Shown piece by piece: positions 25,765-34,662 of a stretch of DNA of 64,000 nucleotides. The notes under the pieces were generated by a model. The model had not been told where the DNA came from and did not search any database. It was given only the letters and a program-made list of their open reading frames with translations. The position numbers and the translations under genes were made by a program. Position 1 is the stretch's first letter. Each line of letters begins with the position of its first letter. The stretch comes from Rhodopseudomonas julia (GTDB lineage Bacteria; Pseudomonadota; Alphaproteobacteria; Rhizobiales; Afifellaceae), in assembly GCF_030813515.1 (NCBI RefSeq), contig NZ_JAUSUK010000001.1:682001-746000 (forward strand), written 5' to 3'.

Positions 25765-26265
25765 ATGCTTAAGAGGAGCCTGCGGGCGACATGCGTGCTC
25801 GTCGCGGCAAGTTTTGCCTTTGCTGCAGCCCCGATGGCGAGCGCAGCGCCGACGCTTCCGAAACTCGTCGTTGCCGATCAGACCTCAAGCCAGATCCAGA
25901 ACGTGCAATGGGATCGGCGAGATCGACGTGACCCGCGTTGGGATCGGCGCGACAACCGCCATCACCGGGCCGATCGGCGCGACGAGCGACACCAATGGGA
26001 CAAGCGCCGGCATGGTCCGCGCTATCGTGACCGTCGCCCCGGATACAGCCATTACCATGACGGCTATTACTACTCGACGCCGTGGTGGGCTGCTGCAGGT
26101 GCCGTCGGCGCCATCATCGGCAATAAGATGGGCAATAGCGGGAACAGCAATGCGCGTTCGCACGTCGCCTGGTGCAACGATCGCTATCGCTCCTACAATC
26201 CGCGAACCGATACGTATACGGGCTATGACGGGCGGAAGCATCGCTGCGACAGCCCTTACAATTGA
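25765..26265 (+). CDS. BA14K family secreted protein
   Basis: 166 residues: signal peptide (about 1-27, ending ASAAP), an Arg/Asp/His-rich low-complexity stretch at 49-93 with repeated DRRD units, HYHDGYYYSTPWW, a short glycine-rich hydrophobic segment (AAGAVGAIIGNKMG, a glycine-zipper-like membrane helix) and the BA14K signature AWCNDRYRSYNPRTDTYTGY followed by CDSPYN. BA14K is an immunoreactive Brucella protein with lectin-like activity that is widespread in Rhizobiales. AGGAGA precedes the ATG. It lies 100 bases after the related secreted protein and is followed by a strong terminator. Confidence 0.9.
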   Translation: MLKRSLRATCVLVAASFAFAAAPMASAAPTLPKLVVADQTSSQIQNVQWDRRDRRDPRWDRRDNRHHRADRRDERHQWDKRRHGPRYRDRRPGYSHYHDGYYYSTPWWAAAGAVGAIIGNKMGNSGNSNARSHVAWCNDRYRSYNPRTDTYTGYDGRKHRCDSPYN

Positions 26266-26293
26266 TCGCAGCAAACGCTGAAGATTGATCCTG

Positions 26294-26319
26294 CCCCCGG
26301 CCATTTGCCGGGGGTTTTT
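26294..26319 (+). terminator. Rho-independent terminator after the BA14K gene
   Basis: CCCCCGGC (26294-26301) pairs with GCCGGGGG (26307-26314) around a five-base loop and is followed by five T residues. It ends the plus-strand transcript 28 bases after the BA14K stop. Confidence 0.85.
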
Positions 26320-26345
26320 CTTGCCGCCCATGTCCGTCCGAGGGC

Positions 26346-26852
26346 CTAACCCCGGAAGGGGAAGAAGGCCTCGCGCTGCCACGGCCCGCCCAGATAGCGC
26401 CACAGGATGAGCCCCTCGCCGCGCCCTTCGAAGGGCCGTAGAGCCACCTGTAAATCGCTGCGCAACGCGTCCGCCTCTGCCGTGGTGACCTTGTTCTGCA
26501 AGGTAACATGCGGGCGAAATCCTGCTCTATCCTGCGCCGTCAGGAAGGGCGCGAACTCATCGGCGAGATCGCGGCGCAACGCCGACAATGCCGGCGCCTC
26601 GGCGGTCAGTGCAACACCACTGCCGAGCGATTTCACCCCGGTGAAGGCGAGCCGGATTTTCCGCTGACGCCGTGCCGCCTCCTCCAGCACGGGGCGCAGG
26701 AGGCTTTTCCGCTCGCCCGGCAGCGCATGAAACAACGTCAGATGCGCCGGAACCTGATTGCGCTCCGGCGGATAATGCTCACGCCGCAACGCGTCGAGGC
26801 GTGCGAAAGTGGCATCGTCGAGTTTCAGTGTCAGGACGAGGGGTTGCGCCAC
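26346..26852 (-). CDS. 2'-5' RNA ligase / 2H phosphoesterase family protein
   Basis: About 168 residues of the LigT-like 2H fold. Both His-x-Thr signatures are present: HLTLFH near residue 37 and HVTLQN near residue 115. These proteins hydrolyse 2',3'-cyclic phosphates or 2'-5' linkages in RNA or nucleotides. The start is one of two adjacent GTG codons at 26855 and 26852; the second has GGAG at the better distance of seven bases. The preceding HAD phosphatase gene ends 25 bases upstream on the same strand, so they are likely co-transcribed. Confidence 0.82.
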   Translation of the reverse strand: MAQPLVLTLKLDDATFARLDALRREHYPPERNQVPAHLTLFHALPGERKSLLRPVLEEAARRQRKIRLAFTGVKSLGSGVALTAEAPALSALRRDLADEFAPFLTAQDRAGFRPHVTLQNKVTTAEADALRSDLQVALRPFEGRGEGLILWRYLGGPWQREAFFPFRG

Positions 26853-26877
26853 CACAAGGCTCCGGAATGTGAAAGCC

Positions 26878-27552
26878 CTAGACGAGGCTCCAATCTGCGA
26901 GCGCTTCGACCGTCGCCGGCACGTCGCGGAGCCGGTTGACGACCGTCGTCGCACCCGCATCCATCAGCGCTTCGGCATGACCCGGCCAAGTGTGCGACGC
27001 GCCGGTGAAACCGATCACGCGCATGCCGGCGGCGACCGCCCCGCTGACACCATGAACGGAATCCTCGATGACGAGCACGTTGGCCGGCTCGACGCTGAAC
27101 TCCTCGGCTGCGTGCAAAAACACATCCGGGGCCGGCTTCTGCCGGTGCTGGCGCACCTCGACAGCGGAATAGATGTAGGGACGGAAACGATCATAGAGCT
27201 CGGTGCGGCGAAGCTCCATCTCCAGGCGTTCAGATGTCGAATTGGAGCAGATGCAGCGCGCGGCATCGAGCCGGTCGAGCATGTCGTGCGCGCCCGGGAC
27301 CATTTGGAGTTCCGTCTCCAGGGCGTTGTCGAGCTCCGATTCCGAACGCGCCCTGATGGTGTCGGGAAAGCTCTTGCCGAGCTCCGCCTCCGCCTGCGCG
27401 AAGATCTGATCTCCGGTCAGGCCTGCGAAGCGCAGCGAAACTTCGTCGGGGGTGATCTCCAGCCCAGCTTCCCCAAGAAGGCGGGCCGTGACGCGCGAGG
27501 CGATGATCTCAGAATCGACCAGGACGCCATCGCAATCGAATATAACTAGCAT
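26878..27552 (-). CDS. HAD-superfamily phosphatase (beta-phosphoglucomutase/phosphoglycolate-phosphatase-like)
   Basis: 224 residues from the ATG that opens MLVIFDCDGVLVDSE. Motif I is DCDGVLVD (nucleophile Asp7), motif II the ICSNSTSE segment, motif III the Lys in RQHRQKPAPD and motif IV VLVIEDSVHGV. The cap is of subclass I type, as in Gph and beta-phosphoglucomutase. Substrate unknown. It diverges from thrC across 107 bases. Confidence 0.88.
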   Translation of the reverse strand: MLVIFDCDGVLVDSEIIASRVTARLLGEAGLEITPDEVSLRFAGLTGDQIFAQAEAELGKSFPDTIRARSESELDNALETELQMVPGAHDMLDRLDAARCICSNSTSERLEMELRRTELYDRFRPYIYSAVEVRQHRQKPAPDVFLHAAEEFSVEPANVLVIEDSVHGVSGAVAAGMRVIGFTGASHTWPGHAEALMDAGATTVVNRLRDVPATVEALADWSLV

Positions 27553-27659
27553 GCCCTGAGGCTTTAGGGCACCGGCTGCTTGCGGCAAAGGGCTTGATGG
27601 CTCAAAAAGGCCGTCCGAGATGATGTGCCCGGCTTCGGTCGGGGAATGAGGAGACGCTT

Positions 27660-29069
27660 TTGCGTTATGTATCCACGCGCGGCCAGGCTCCGGCCTTAGG
27701 CTTTCGTGACGTCGTTTTGACCGGGCTTGCCTCTGATGGCGGCCTCTACGTGCCGGAAGAATGGCCGGCCTTCTCCACCTCAGAGATCGCCGCCTTCGCC
27801 GGTCGACCCTATCAGGACATCGCGCTTGCCGTCATGCGCCGCTTCGTCGGCGACGAAATCGGCGAGGCGAGGCTCAAAACTCTGATCGCGGACGCCTATC
27901 GCAGTTTTCCGCACCCGGCCGTCACGCCGCTCGTGCAGATCGCACCCAATCACTTCCTTCTGGAGCTCTTTCACGGCCCCACCCTCGCCTTCAAGGATGT
28001 GGCGATGCAGCTTCTCGCCGCCTTGATGGACGACATCCTGGCCGAGCGTGGCGAGCGGGCGACGGTCGTCGGCGCCACCTCCGGCGATACGGGTGGCGCG
28101 GCCGTTGAGGCGTTCCGCGGACGCGCCCGCGTCGATGTCGCCGTTCTCTTTCCCGAGGGGCGCGTTTCCGACGTACAGCGTCGGCAGATGACGACCCTGT
28201 CGGAAGACAACGTTCAGGCGATCGCCATCAAGGGTCACTTTGACGATGCCCAGGCCCTTGTCAAAGCCATGTTCGCCGACAAGAGCTTCCGCGAGGAAGT
28301 TTCGCTGTCGGGCGTCAACTCCATCAATTGGGGCCGCATCGCCGCCCAGACGGTCTATTATTTCGTCGCCGCGACAGCGCTCGGCGCACCGGCACGAAAG
28401 GTCTCTTTCACCGTGCCGACTGGCAATTTCGGCAATATTTTCGCCGGCTATGTCGCCGCGCAAATGGGCCTGCCGATCGACAAGCTGGTCATCGCCACCA
28501 ACGTCAACGACATCCTGCACCGCACGCTCGAAAGCGGTCGCTATGAGGTGGGCGACGTGGTGCCGACGGCCTCCCCGTCGATGGATATTCAGGTCTCCTC
28601 GAATTTCGAGCGTCTTCTCTTCGCTGCCGAAGGCCGCGACGACACGGCGACCGTGCGGCACATGCAGGGCTTGAAGCAATCCGGCTCGTTCACGCTGGAG
28701 GAGAAAAGTCTGAACGCCATCAAGACGGATTTTTCGTCAGGACGGGCGGACGAAGCGGAAACGGCTGCCACCATTCGCCGGGTCCATGCCCAAACCGGGC
28801 TCGTCATTGACCCACACACGGCCGTCGCCGTCAGCGTTGCCGAACGCCATCTCCGTCCGGCCTCGCCGATGGTGACGCTCGCCACCGCCCATCCGGCGAA
28901 GTTTCCCGATGCGGTGGAAGCGGCCAGCGGCATTCGCCCGGCACTGCCGGAGCGGCTCGCCGGCCTGATGGAGCGCAAAGAGCACTTCACGGTGCTGCCG
29001 GCAGAATTGGAAGCGGTGGAACGACAGATACGATCTCGCTCACGCGCCGCGCAGATCGAGGCATTGTAA
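27660..29069 (+). CDS. thrC: Threonine synthase
   Basis: PLP enzyme converting O-phosphohomoserine to threonine. 469 residues, the long bacterial/fungal type: N-terminal RYVSTRGQAPALGF, the PLP lysine in GPTLAFKDVAMQ, GATSGDTGGAAVEA for the phosphate cup and the glycine loop VPTGNFGNIFAGY. The start is TTG preceded by GAGGAG at good distance; no better ATG occurs nearby. Its stop shares a base with the first ATG of the M16 peptidase gene (TAATG), so the two are coupled, a gene pair conserved in alphaproteobacteria. Confidence 0.97.
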   Translation: MRYVSTRGQAPALGFRDVVLTGLASDGGLYVPEEWPAFSTSEIAAFAGRPYQDIALAVMRRFVGDEIGEARLKTLIADAYRSFPHPAVTPLVQIAPNHFLLELFHGPTLAFKDVAMQLLAALMDDILAERGERATVVGATSGDTGGAAVEAFRGRARVDVAVLFPEGRVSDVQRRQMTTLSEDNVQAIAIKGHFDDAQALVKAMFADKSFREEVSLSGVNSINWGRIAAQTVYYFVAATALGAPARKVSFTVPTGNFGNIFAGYVAAQMGLPIDKLVIATNVNDILHRTLESGRYEVGDVVPTASPSMDIQVSSNFERLLFAAEGRDDTATVRHMQGLKQSGSFTLEEKSLNAIKTDFSSGRADEAETAATIRRVHAQTGLVIDPHTAVAVSVAERHLRPASPMVTLATAHPAKFPDAVEAASGIRPALPERLAGLMERKEHFTVLPAELEAVERQIRSRSRAAQIEAL

Positions 29070-30334
29070 TGATGCAGCTCAGCAAACTTGAAAACGGCCT
29101 CACGGTCGTCACCGAAACCATGCCGCATCTCAAGACGGCAGCGATCGGCGTTTGGGTCAATGCCGGCACGCGCTCAGAAAGCGAAGCCGAGCACGGCATC
29201 TCGCACCTTCTGGAGCATATGGCGTTCAAAGGGACGACCCGGCGGAGCGCACGCGACATCGCCGAAGCGATCGAAGCGGTCGGCGGGGAGATCAACGCCG
29301 CAACGTCGATCGACCACACCGCCTATTACGCGCGCGTCCTCAATGAGGATCTGCCGCTCGCCATCGACGTTTTGTCCGACATCGTCATCCATTCCACCTT
29401 CGATCCTGTGGAACTGGCGCGCGAGCGTCACGTCATCTTGCAGGAAATCGGTGCGGTCATGGACACGCCCGACGATCTCGTTTTCGATTATTTCCAGGCC
29501 GCGGCCTATCCGGATCAGCCGATCGGGCGCACCATCCTCGGCGAAGAAGCTTCGATCACGCGCATCACCCCGGACGACCTCAAAGCCTATCTCGCCCGCC
29601 ATTATCGCGGCGACGCGCTGGTTCTGGCGGCTGCGGGCGGCATCGAACACGACGAGGTGCTGGCGCTCGCCAAAGAGAAATTCGGCAACCTCGAAAAGAA
29701 CGCCAATGGCGAGCTTGCACCGGCGCGCTATCTCGGCGGCGACCATCGTCAAAAGCGGCGTCTGCAGGAAGCGCAGATCATTTTCGGCTTCGAAGCGCCC
29801 TCGAGACGCTCAGACCGCTATTTCGCCGCCCGCATGCTCGGCACCATCCTCGGCGACGGCATGGCCTCCAGGCTCTTCCAGCGGGTGCGCGAGGAAGAGG
29901 GGTTGTGTTATTCGATCTCGGCCTTTCACTGGGCCTTTGCCGACAGCGGCGTTCTCGGCATTCACAGCGCCACCTCCAAGGGCGACGTCAAGGCGGCCTC
30001 CGCTCTCATTCTCGACGAGCTTTTGAGGATTACCGATGGGGTGCACGAAGACGAGATCGCGCGCGGTCGCGCCCAGATCAAGGCGGGCCTCCTGATGGCG
30101 CTCGAAAGCCCGGCGGCGCGCGCCGGCCAGCTTGCCCGCCAAATCATGATCCTCGGTCGCCCGCTTGCACTCGACGAGCTCCTCGCCGATCTCGAAAGCG
30201 TCACCTCGAACGACATCGCGGAGATGGCGAAGGATGCACTTGCATCACCGCTGACGCTCGCTGCGATCGGACCGGTGGGCAATCTGCCCGATGCTGGGAG
30301 CATGACGAAGCGCCTGCGTGGCAGCATGGTGTAG
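29069..30334 (+). CDS. M16 zinc peptidase, mitochondrial-processing-peptidase-like
   Basis: 421 residues. The inverted zinc motif is HLLEHMAFKGT near residues 47-57, with the distal Glu in ERHVILQEI, so the enzyme should be active. The second half repeats the fold (FQRVREEEGLCYS). No signal peptide is seen, placing it in the cytoplasm. The family includes the bacterial relatives of the beta subunit of mitochondrial processing peptidase. Two consecutive ATGs (29069, 29072) can start it. Overlap with thrC and a 14-base gap to the acetyltransferase gene indicate one operon. Confidence 0.9.
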   Translation: MMQLSKLENGLTVVTETMPHLKTAAIGVWVNAGTRSESEAEHGISHLLEHMAFKGTTRRSARDIAEAIEAVGGEINAATSIDHTAYYARVLNEDLPLAIDVLSDIVIHSTFDPVELARERHVILQEIGAVMDTPDDLVFDYFQAAAYPDQPIGRTILGEEASITRITPDDLKAYLARHYRGDALVLAAAGGIEHDEVLALAKEKFGNLEKNANGELAPARYLGGDHRQKRRLQEAQIIFGFEAPSRRSDRYFAARMLGTILGDGMASRLFQRVREEEGLCYSISAFHWAFADSGVLGIHSATSKGDVKAASALILDELLRITDGVHEDEIARGRAQIKAGLLMALESPAARAGQLARQIMILGRPLALDELLADLESVTSNDIAEMAKDALASPLTLAAIGPVGNLPDAGSMTKRLRGSMV

Positions 30335-30348
30335 CGGCACCGACGACC

Positions 30349-30927
30349 ATGGCCTTCCTGCGCTCCGTCTCATCCGCCGAAGTCGGGCCAAGCCTCACCG
30401 GGGAAGGCGTGTTGTTGCGTGCGCCGCAGTTCTCCGACTTCGCGGAATGGGCAGCTTTGCGCGAAGAAAGTCGCGCTTTTCTGGCGCCGTGGGAGCCGAT
30501 CTGGCCCTCCGACGATCTCACCCGCATGTCGTTTCGGCGGCGCATCCGCAGGTACCGCAACGAGATCAGGGACGATCAGGCCTATCCCTTCTTCATCTTC
30601 CGGATGTCGGGAAACATCCTCGTCGGCGGCCTCACCCTCTCCAATGTGACGCGCGGCATGACCCAGTCGGCGACCATCGGATATTGGATGGGCGAACCTT
30701 TTGCGGGCAAAGGCCATATGAGCGCCGCTTTGCGGGCGATTATCCCCTACGCTTTCGGTCCGCTGCGTCTGCACCGGCTCGAAGCGGCCTGCCTGCCGCA
30801 CAACCGGGCGTCGATCACGCTCCTGGAAAGATGCGGCTTTCAGAGAGAAGGTCTTGCCCGCGGGCTCGTCTGCATCGCAGGGCGCTGGCAGGACCATATC
30901 CGCTTTGCACGGCTCGCCGAGGACTGA
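30349..30927 (+). CDS. GNAT acetyltransferase, RimJ-like
   Basis: 192 residues from the ATG of MAFLRSVSSAE. The RimJ/RimL-type GNAT elements are present: the N-terminal VLLRAPQFSDFAEWAAL, acetyl-CoA loop GYWMGEPFAGKGHMSAAL, and RLHRLEAACLPHNRASITLLERCGF. Such enzymes acetylate protein N-termini (ribosomal S5, L12) or small amines. It sits between the M16 peptidase (14 bases) and the c-di-GMP protein (91 bases) and is likely co-transcribed. Substrate not assignable. Confidence 0.88.
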   Translation: MAFLRSVSSAEVGPSLTGEGVLLRAPQFSDFAEWAALREESRAFLAPWEPIWPSDDLTRMSFRRRIRRYRNEIRDDQAYPFFIFRMSGNILVGGLTLSNVTRGMTQSATIGYWMGEPFAGKGHMSAALRAIIPYAFGPLRLHRLEAACLPHNRASITLLERCGFQREGLARGLVCIAGRWQDHIRFARLAED

Positions 30928-31018
30928 TCCGGCCGGGGATGAACGCCACTCCTCGTCGGCCAAAGGTTGTGCGCAAGCCAGACGAGGGTTAGACGATGAC
31001 GTCGATTTGCCGGAAAAG

Positions 31019-33928
31019 ATGAGGCTTGAGGGCTTGCGCGTATCGCCTTTCCCATTGAGGATTCTGCTCGTCCTGGCGGCCCTTTTCGTGCTCGTGCGGC
31101 CAGCTGCGGCGCTTGAAGCCATCGAGGTGCCGCTCGGAGCCGCAACCCTCGACCTCACCGACGCGGTTGAACATTATTCCAGCGATACGGACCGCTTGCA
31201 GGTTTCGACCGCAGCCGGCGCCGATGGCATCGTCCGCCGCATCGAGGTGCGGGCACAAAACGACGGCGGCACCTCCGACTGGGTCGTCTTCGCGCTCGCC
31301 AACACCTCCGACGAGCAGATCGACCGCCTTCTCGTCGCTCCGCATTACCGGCTGGTCGGTTCCGGCGTTCTGACACCGGATCTCGGCTCCGTGCGCATCG
31401 TTGCGGTCACGCCGTCGGAAGGTTTCGCGCCCGAGCATCTCGATGAGCCGGGCGCCGATGTCTTCCGCATCACGCTCGATCCCGGTGCCATCGTCACCTA
31501 TATCGCGCAGCTCTCCTCGCCCAAGCTCACGGAACTGCATCTGTGGCAGCCGGAAGCCTATGAGGAGAGCGTCAACTCCTTCACGCTCTACCGCGGCATC
31601 GTCCTCGGCATTTCGGCTCTGCTTGCGCTCTTCCTGACCGTCCTGTTCGTTGTTCGCGGCACGGCGATGTTCCCGGCATCTGCGATCCTCGCCTGGGCCG
31701 TCTTCGGCTATATCGCCATCGATTTCGGCATCATCGGCAAGGTCTTCGGGCTCGGGCCGGAGGCGCTTCAGGCCTGGCGCGCGGCCACGGAAGTGCTCCT
31801 GTCGCTGGCGCTGACGGTGTTCCTCGCGACCTATCTGCACCTGCACCGCTGGCATATTCGCTATGCCCATCTCACCGGCATCTGGCTCGTCGTTCTGACG
31901 GCGCTCTTCGGCATCATCCTCATCGATCCGACGACAGCCGCCGGCATTGCACGCATCTCCCTGCCGATCACCGTGATGCTCGGGCTCGCCGTCATCGTCT
32001 ACCTCGCCTTCCGGGGCTTCGACCGCGCCATCATGCTGGTGCCGTCCTGGACGATCCTCGTCTTCTGGCTCGCCATGGCCTGGCTCGCCGTCTCGGGACG
32101 CATCGACAATCCGTCGATCCAGCCGGCACTTGCCGGCGGCCTCGTTCTCCTCGTCATGCTGGTCGCCTTCACCATCATGCAGCACGCCTTTGCCGGCGGC
32201 GGCCTCGCCCAGGGCATCGTCAGCGATGCGGAGCAGAAGGCGCTCGCCCTGGTCGGCGCCGGGCACGCCATCTGGGACTGGGACGTGGCGCGCGATCGCA
32301 TCGAAATCGGCCACGAAATCGAAACCGTGCTCGGATTGAAGCGCGGGGCTCTCGAAGGCCCGGCACGCAACTGGCTCGGCACGCTGCATCCGACCGATCG
32401 CGACCGCTTCCGCGCCGTGCTCGACGCCGTCATCGCCCAGCGCCGCGGTCGTATCAATCAGGTCTTCCGGATGCGTGCCGCCGACGGGCGTTTCCTGTGG
32501 TTCCATCTCAAGGCGCGTCCGATCGTCGGCGCCGACGGCGAAGTGATGCGCTGTTCCGGCACGCTGGCCGACGTCACGGAGGCGCGGACCGCCGAAGACC
32601 GTCTCCTGCACGATGCGATCTTTGACAATCTCACCGGCCTCCCCAATCGACAATTGCTCCTCGACCGCCTCGACCAGGCGCTTCTGCGTGCGGAAGCCTC
32701 GTCATCGGTCATGCCGTCGGTCATCTATCTCGACCTCGACGGCTTCCAGCGCATCAACGACGAGAACGGCATTTCCGTCGGAGATTCGGTGCTTCTCGCC
32801 ATCGCCCGCCGTCTGTCGCGGCTTTTGTCGCCGGCCGACACCCTCGCCCGCATCGGCGGCGACGGTTTTGCGATCCTGCTTGGGGCCCCCGGCGAAGCGG
32901 ACATGGTGCAGGAATTCGCCGATTCCCTGCGCATTGCCGTGCGCGCGGCGATCCCGATCGGCGATCAGGACATTCGCGTCACCGCCTCGGCCGGCGTGGC
33001 GATCGCCACGAAGGGTGCGGCGACTGCCGAAATCCTCAAGGATGCGGAGACGGCAAGCTTTCACGCCAAGCGCCAGGGCGGCGACCGCACCGCTCTCTAC
33101 CGTCCGGGTGAGATCGTGCGGCGCGCAAGCGACGATCTGCAGGCGGACCTTGCCGCCGCCCTCGAGGGCGGCGAGATCGAGCTCGTCTATCAGCCCATCA
33201 TCCGGCTCTCCGACAACACCATCGCCGGTTTTGAAGCGCTGGTGCGCTGGGAGCATCCGCGTCGCGGCTCCGTGCCGCCGAGCGAGTTCATCCCGGTTGC
33301 AGAAGAAAGCGGCCTCATCGTCCAGCTGGGCCTCTTCACGTTGGAGCGTGCGGCGCGCGATCTGGCGCTCTGGCAGGCAGCCTTGCGCGAGGGACCGCCG
33401 CTTTTCGTCTCCGTCAACGTCTCAAGCCAGCAGCTCCTGCGCTACGATCTCATCAACGACGTCAAAGCGGTGCTGGCACGAAGCGGCGTCGCACCGGAAA
33501 CGCTGAAGCTCGAAATCACCGAATCGCTGGTGATGCAGAACCCCGAATTCGCCGCCAAGATGCTGGAGGAAATCCGCAATCTCGGCGCCAGTCTGGCTCT
33601 CGACGATTTCGGCACCGGCTATTCGGCGCTCTCCTATCTGCAGCGCTTTCCCTTCGACACGATCAAGGTCGACCGGTCCTTCGTCGCCAACAACGGCTCG
33701 CCGGCGCGACCCGTCATTTTGCGTTCGATCATCACGCTCGCGCATGATCTCGGCATGGACGTCGTGGCGGAGGGCGCGGAGACGGAAGCCGACACGCTGG
33801 AGCTCACACAGCTCGGTTGCGAATACGTGCAGGGATATCTCTACGGGCGGCCGATGTCGTCGCAGATGGCGCACCAGATGGCACGCCGCAGCCAGCAGCC
33901 GCAGCAATCCCTGGCGCGGTCCGCTTAA
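31019..33928 (+). CDS. Membrane PAS-GGDEF-EAL protein; GGDEF degenerate, EAL intact
   Basis: 969 residues. Signal-like segment (about 11-33), a periplasmic beta-rich domain (about 34-185, 7TMR-DISM-like), seven predicted helices (about 190-400), then a PAS domain (about 415-530, AIWDWDVARDRIEIG), GGDEF-type domain and EAL domain. The cyclase signature at residues 613-617 reads GGDGF, losing the glutamate needed for metal binding, so diguanylate cyclase activity is unlikely. EAL at 739-741 (EALVRW) and the ligands in ITESLVMQN, LDDFGTGYS and VVAEGAE are intact, supporting c-di-GMP phosphodiesterase activity, perhaps tuned by GTP binding to the degenerate domain. Start chosen at the ATG just before the signal segment. 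It is last of the thrC operon and converges on yqgE. Confidence 0.9.
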   Translation: MRLEGLRVSPFPLRILLVLAALFVLVRPAAALEAIEVPLGAATLDLTDAVEHYSSDTDRLQVSTAAGADGIVRRIEVRAQNDGGTSDWVVFALANTSDEQIDRLLVAPHYRLVGSGVLTPDLGSVRIVAVTPSEGFAPEHLDEPGADVFRITLDPGAIVTYIAQLSSPKLTELHLWQPEAYEESVNSFTLYRGIVLGISALLALFLTVLFVVRGTAMFPASAILAWAVFGYIAIDFGIIGKVFGLGPEALQAWRAATEVLLSLALTVFLATYLHLHRWHIRYAHLTGIWLVVLTALFGIILIDPTTAAGIARISLPITVMLGLAVIVYLAFRGFDRAIMLVPSWTILVFWLAMAWLAVSGRIDNPSIQPALAGGLVLLVMLVAFTIMQHAFAGGGLAQGIVSDAEQKALALVGAGHAIWDWDVARDRIEIGHEIETVLGLKRGALEGPARNWLGTLHPTDRDRFRAVLDAVIAQRRGRINQVFRMRAADGRFLWFHLKARPIVGADGEVMRCSGTLADVTEARTAEDRLLHDAIFDNLTGLPNRQLLLDRLDQALLRAEASSSVMPSVIYLDLDGFQRINDENGISVGDSVLLAIARRLSRLLSPADTLARIGGDGFAILLGAPGEADMVQEFADSLRIAVRAAIPIGDQDIRVTASAGVAIATKGAATAEILKDAETASFHAKRQGGDRTALYRPGEIVRRASDDLQADLAAALEGGEIELVYQPIIRLSDNTIAGFEALVRWEHPRRGSVPPSEFIPVAEESGLIVQLGLFTLERAARDLALWQAALREGPPLFVSVNVSSQQLLRYDLINDVKAVLARSGVAPETLKLEITESLVMQNPEFAAKMLEEIRNLGASLALDDFGTGYSALSYLQRFPFDTIKVDRSFVANNGSPARPVILRSIITLAHDLGMDVVAEGAETEADTLELTQLGCEYVQGYLYGRPMSSQMAHQMARRSQQPQQSLARSA

Positions 33929-33933
33929 GCGGG

Positions 33934-33950
33934 CTCAGGCGTGGCCTGAG
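33934..33950. terminator. Short convergent hairpin between the EAL gene and yqgE
   Basis: CTCAGGC and GCCTGAG pair exactly around GTG, overlapping the last codons of the yqgE-like gene and starting 6 bases after the EAL stop. No T-run follows on either strand, so it could be a weak bidirectional terminator or just coding sequence. Confidence 0.3.
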
Positions 33951-34537
33951 AGCGAAGACAGCCGGTCCTGGGCGACGCCGATCTTCGACAAAGCGCGATC
34001 GTATTTCGTCTCGAGATCGGCATCGAAGAGGATTGCCCTGTCGGCGGGCCCGTTCAGCCAGCCATTCGCCTGGATCTCGAGCTCGAGCTGTCCCGGCGCC
34101 CAACCGGCATAGCCAAGCGCCAGAAGCGCCTCGGCCGGCCCCTCGCCGTCTGCGATCGCCCGCAGCACATCGAGGGTCGCCGTCAGGCAGACCTCATCGG
34201 AAATCGGCAGCGTCGCCTCTTCGAGGAAAAAGTCGCAAGAATGCAGGACGAAGCCGCGCCCCGTTTCGACGGGCCCGCCGCGATGCACGCGAATTTCGTC
34301 GAGATTGCGCGGATCGCCCACCACCACTTCCTCGTCATGGCCGATATCGAGCTGGGCGAGGAGATCGCGGAAATTGATTTCAGGCGCGAGCTTGTTGATC
34401 ACGATCCCCATCGCGCCCTGATCGGAGTGCGCGCAGAGATAAATGACCGTCCGTTCGAACCGCTTGTCGCCCATCGTCGGCATCGCGATTAGAAACTGGC
34501 CGTCCAAGAAGCCGCTATCCGGCGTCGCTGTTGTCAT
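33935..34537 (-). CDS. YqgE/AlgH family protein (UPF0301)
   Basis: 200 residues from the ATG of [14 protein letters not shown]. The family pattern is plain: [47 protein letters not shown] and [16 protein letters not shown]. The fold is known but the function is not; AlgH has been linked to alginate regulation in Pseudomonas. It is divergent from the DsbD-N-like gene across 125 bases, a common Rhizobiales neighbour pair. The in-frame upstream ATG would add 45 non-conserved residues. Confidence 0.93.
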   Translation of the reverse strand: MTTATPDSGFLDGQFLIAMPTMGDKRFERTVIYLCAHSDQGAMGIVINKLAPEINFRDLLAQLDIGHDEEVVVGDPRNLDEIRVHRGGPVETGRGFVLHSCDFFLEEATLPISDEVCLTATLDVLRAIADGEGPAEALLALGYAGWAPGQLELEIQANGWLNGPADRAILFDADLETKYDRALSKIGVAQDRLSSLSGHA

Positions 34538-34662
34538 ACCCCGGATGGTAGCAATCGCCGTGGCGCTTGAACAGGCTCGGCGGGGTTTTGCCTCACCAAG
34601 AAATGACCATAGGAGTGCGGAAGAGATTGGCCGCCCGTCCGGGTCATGTGCAAGGTGGTCGC

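Noticed and set aside
25905-26045. Repeated GATCGGCGCGAC-like units that looked like a short repeat array
   Set aside because: They encode the DRRD low-complexity part of the BA14K protein in frame; spacing is irregular and there are no spacers as in CRISPR.
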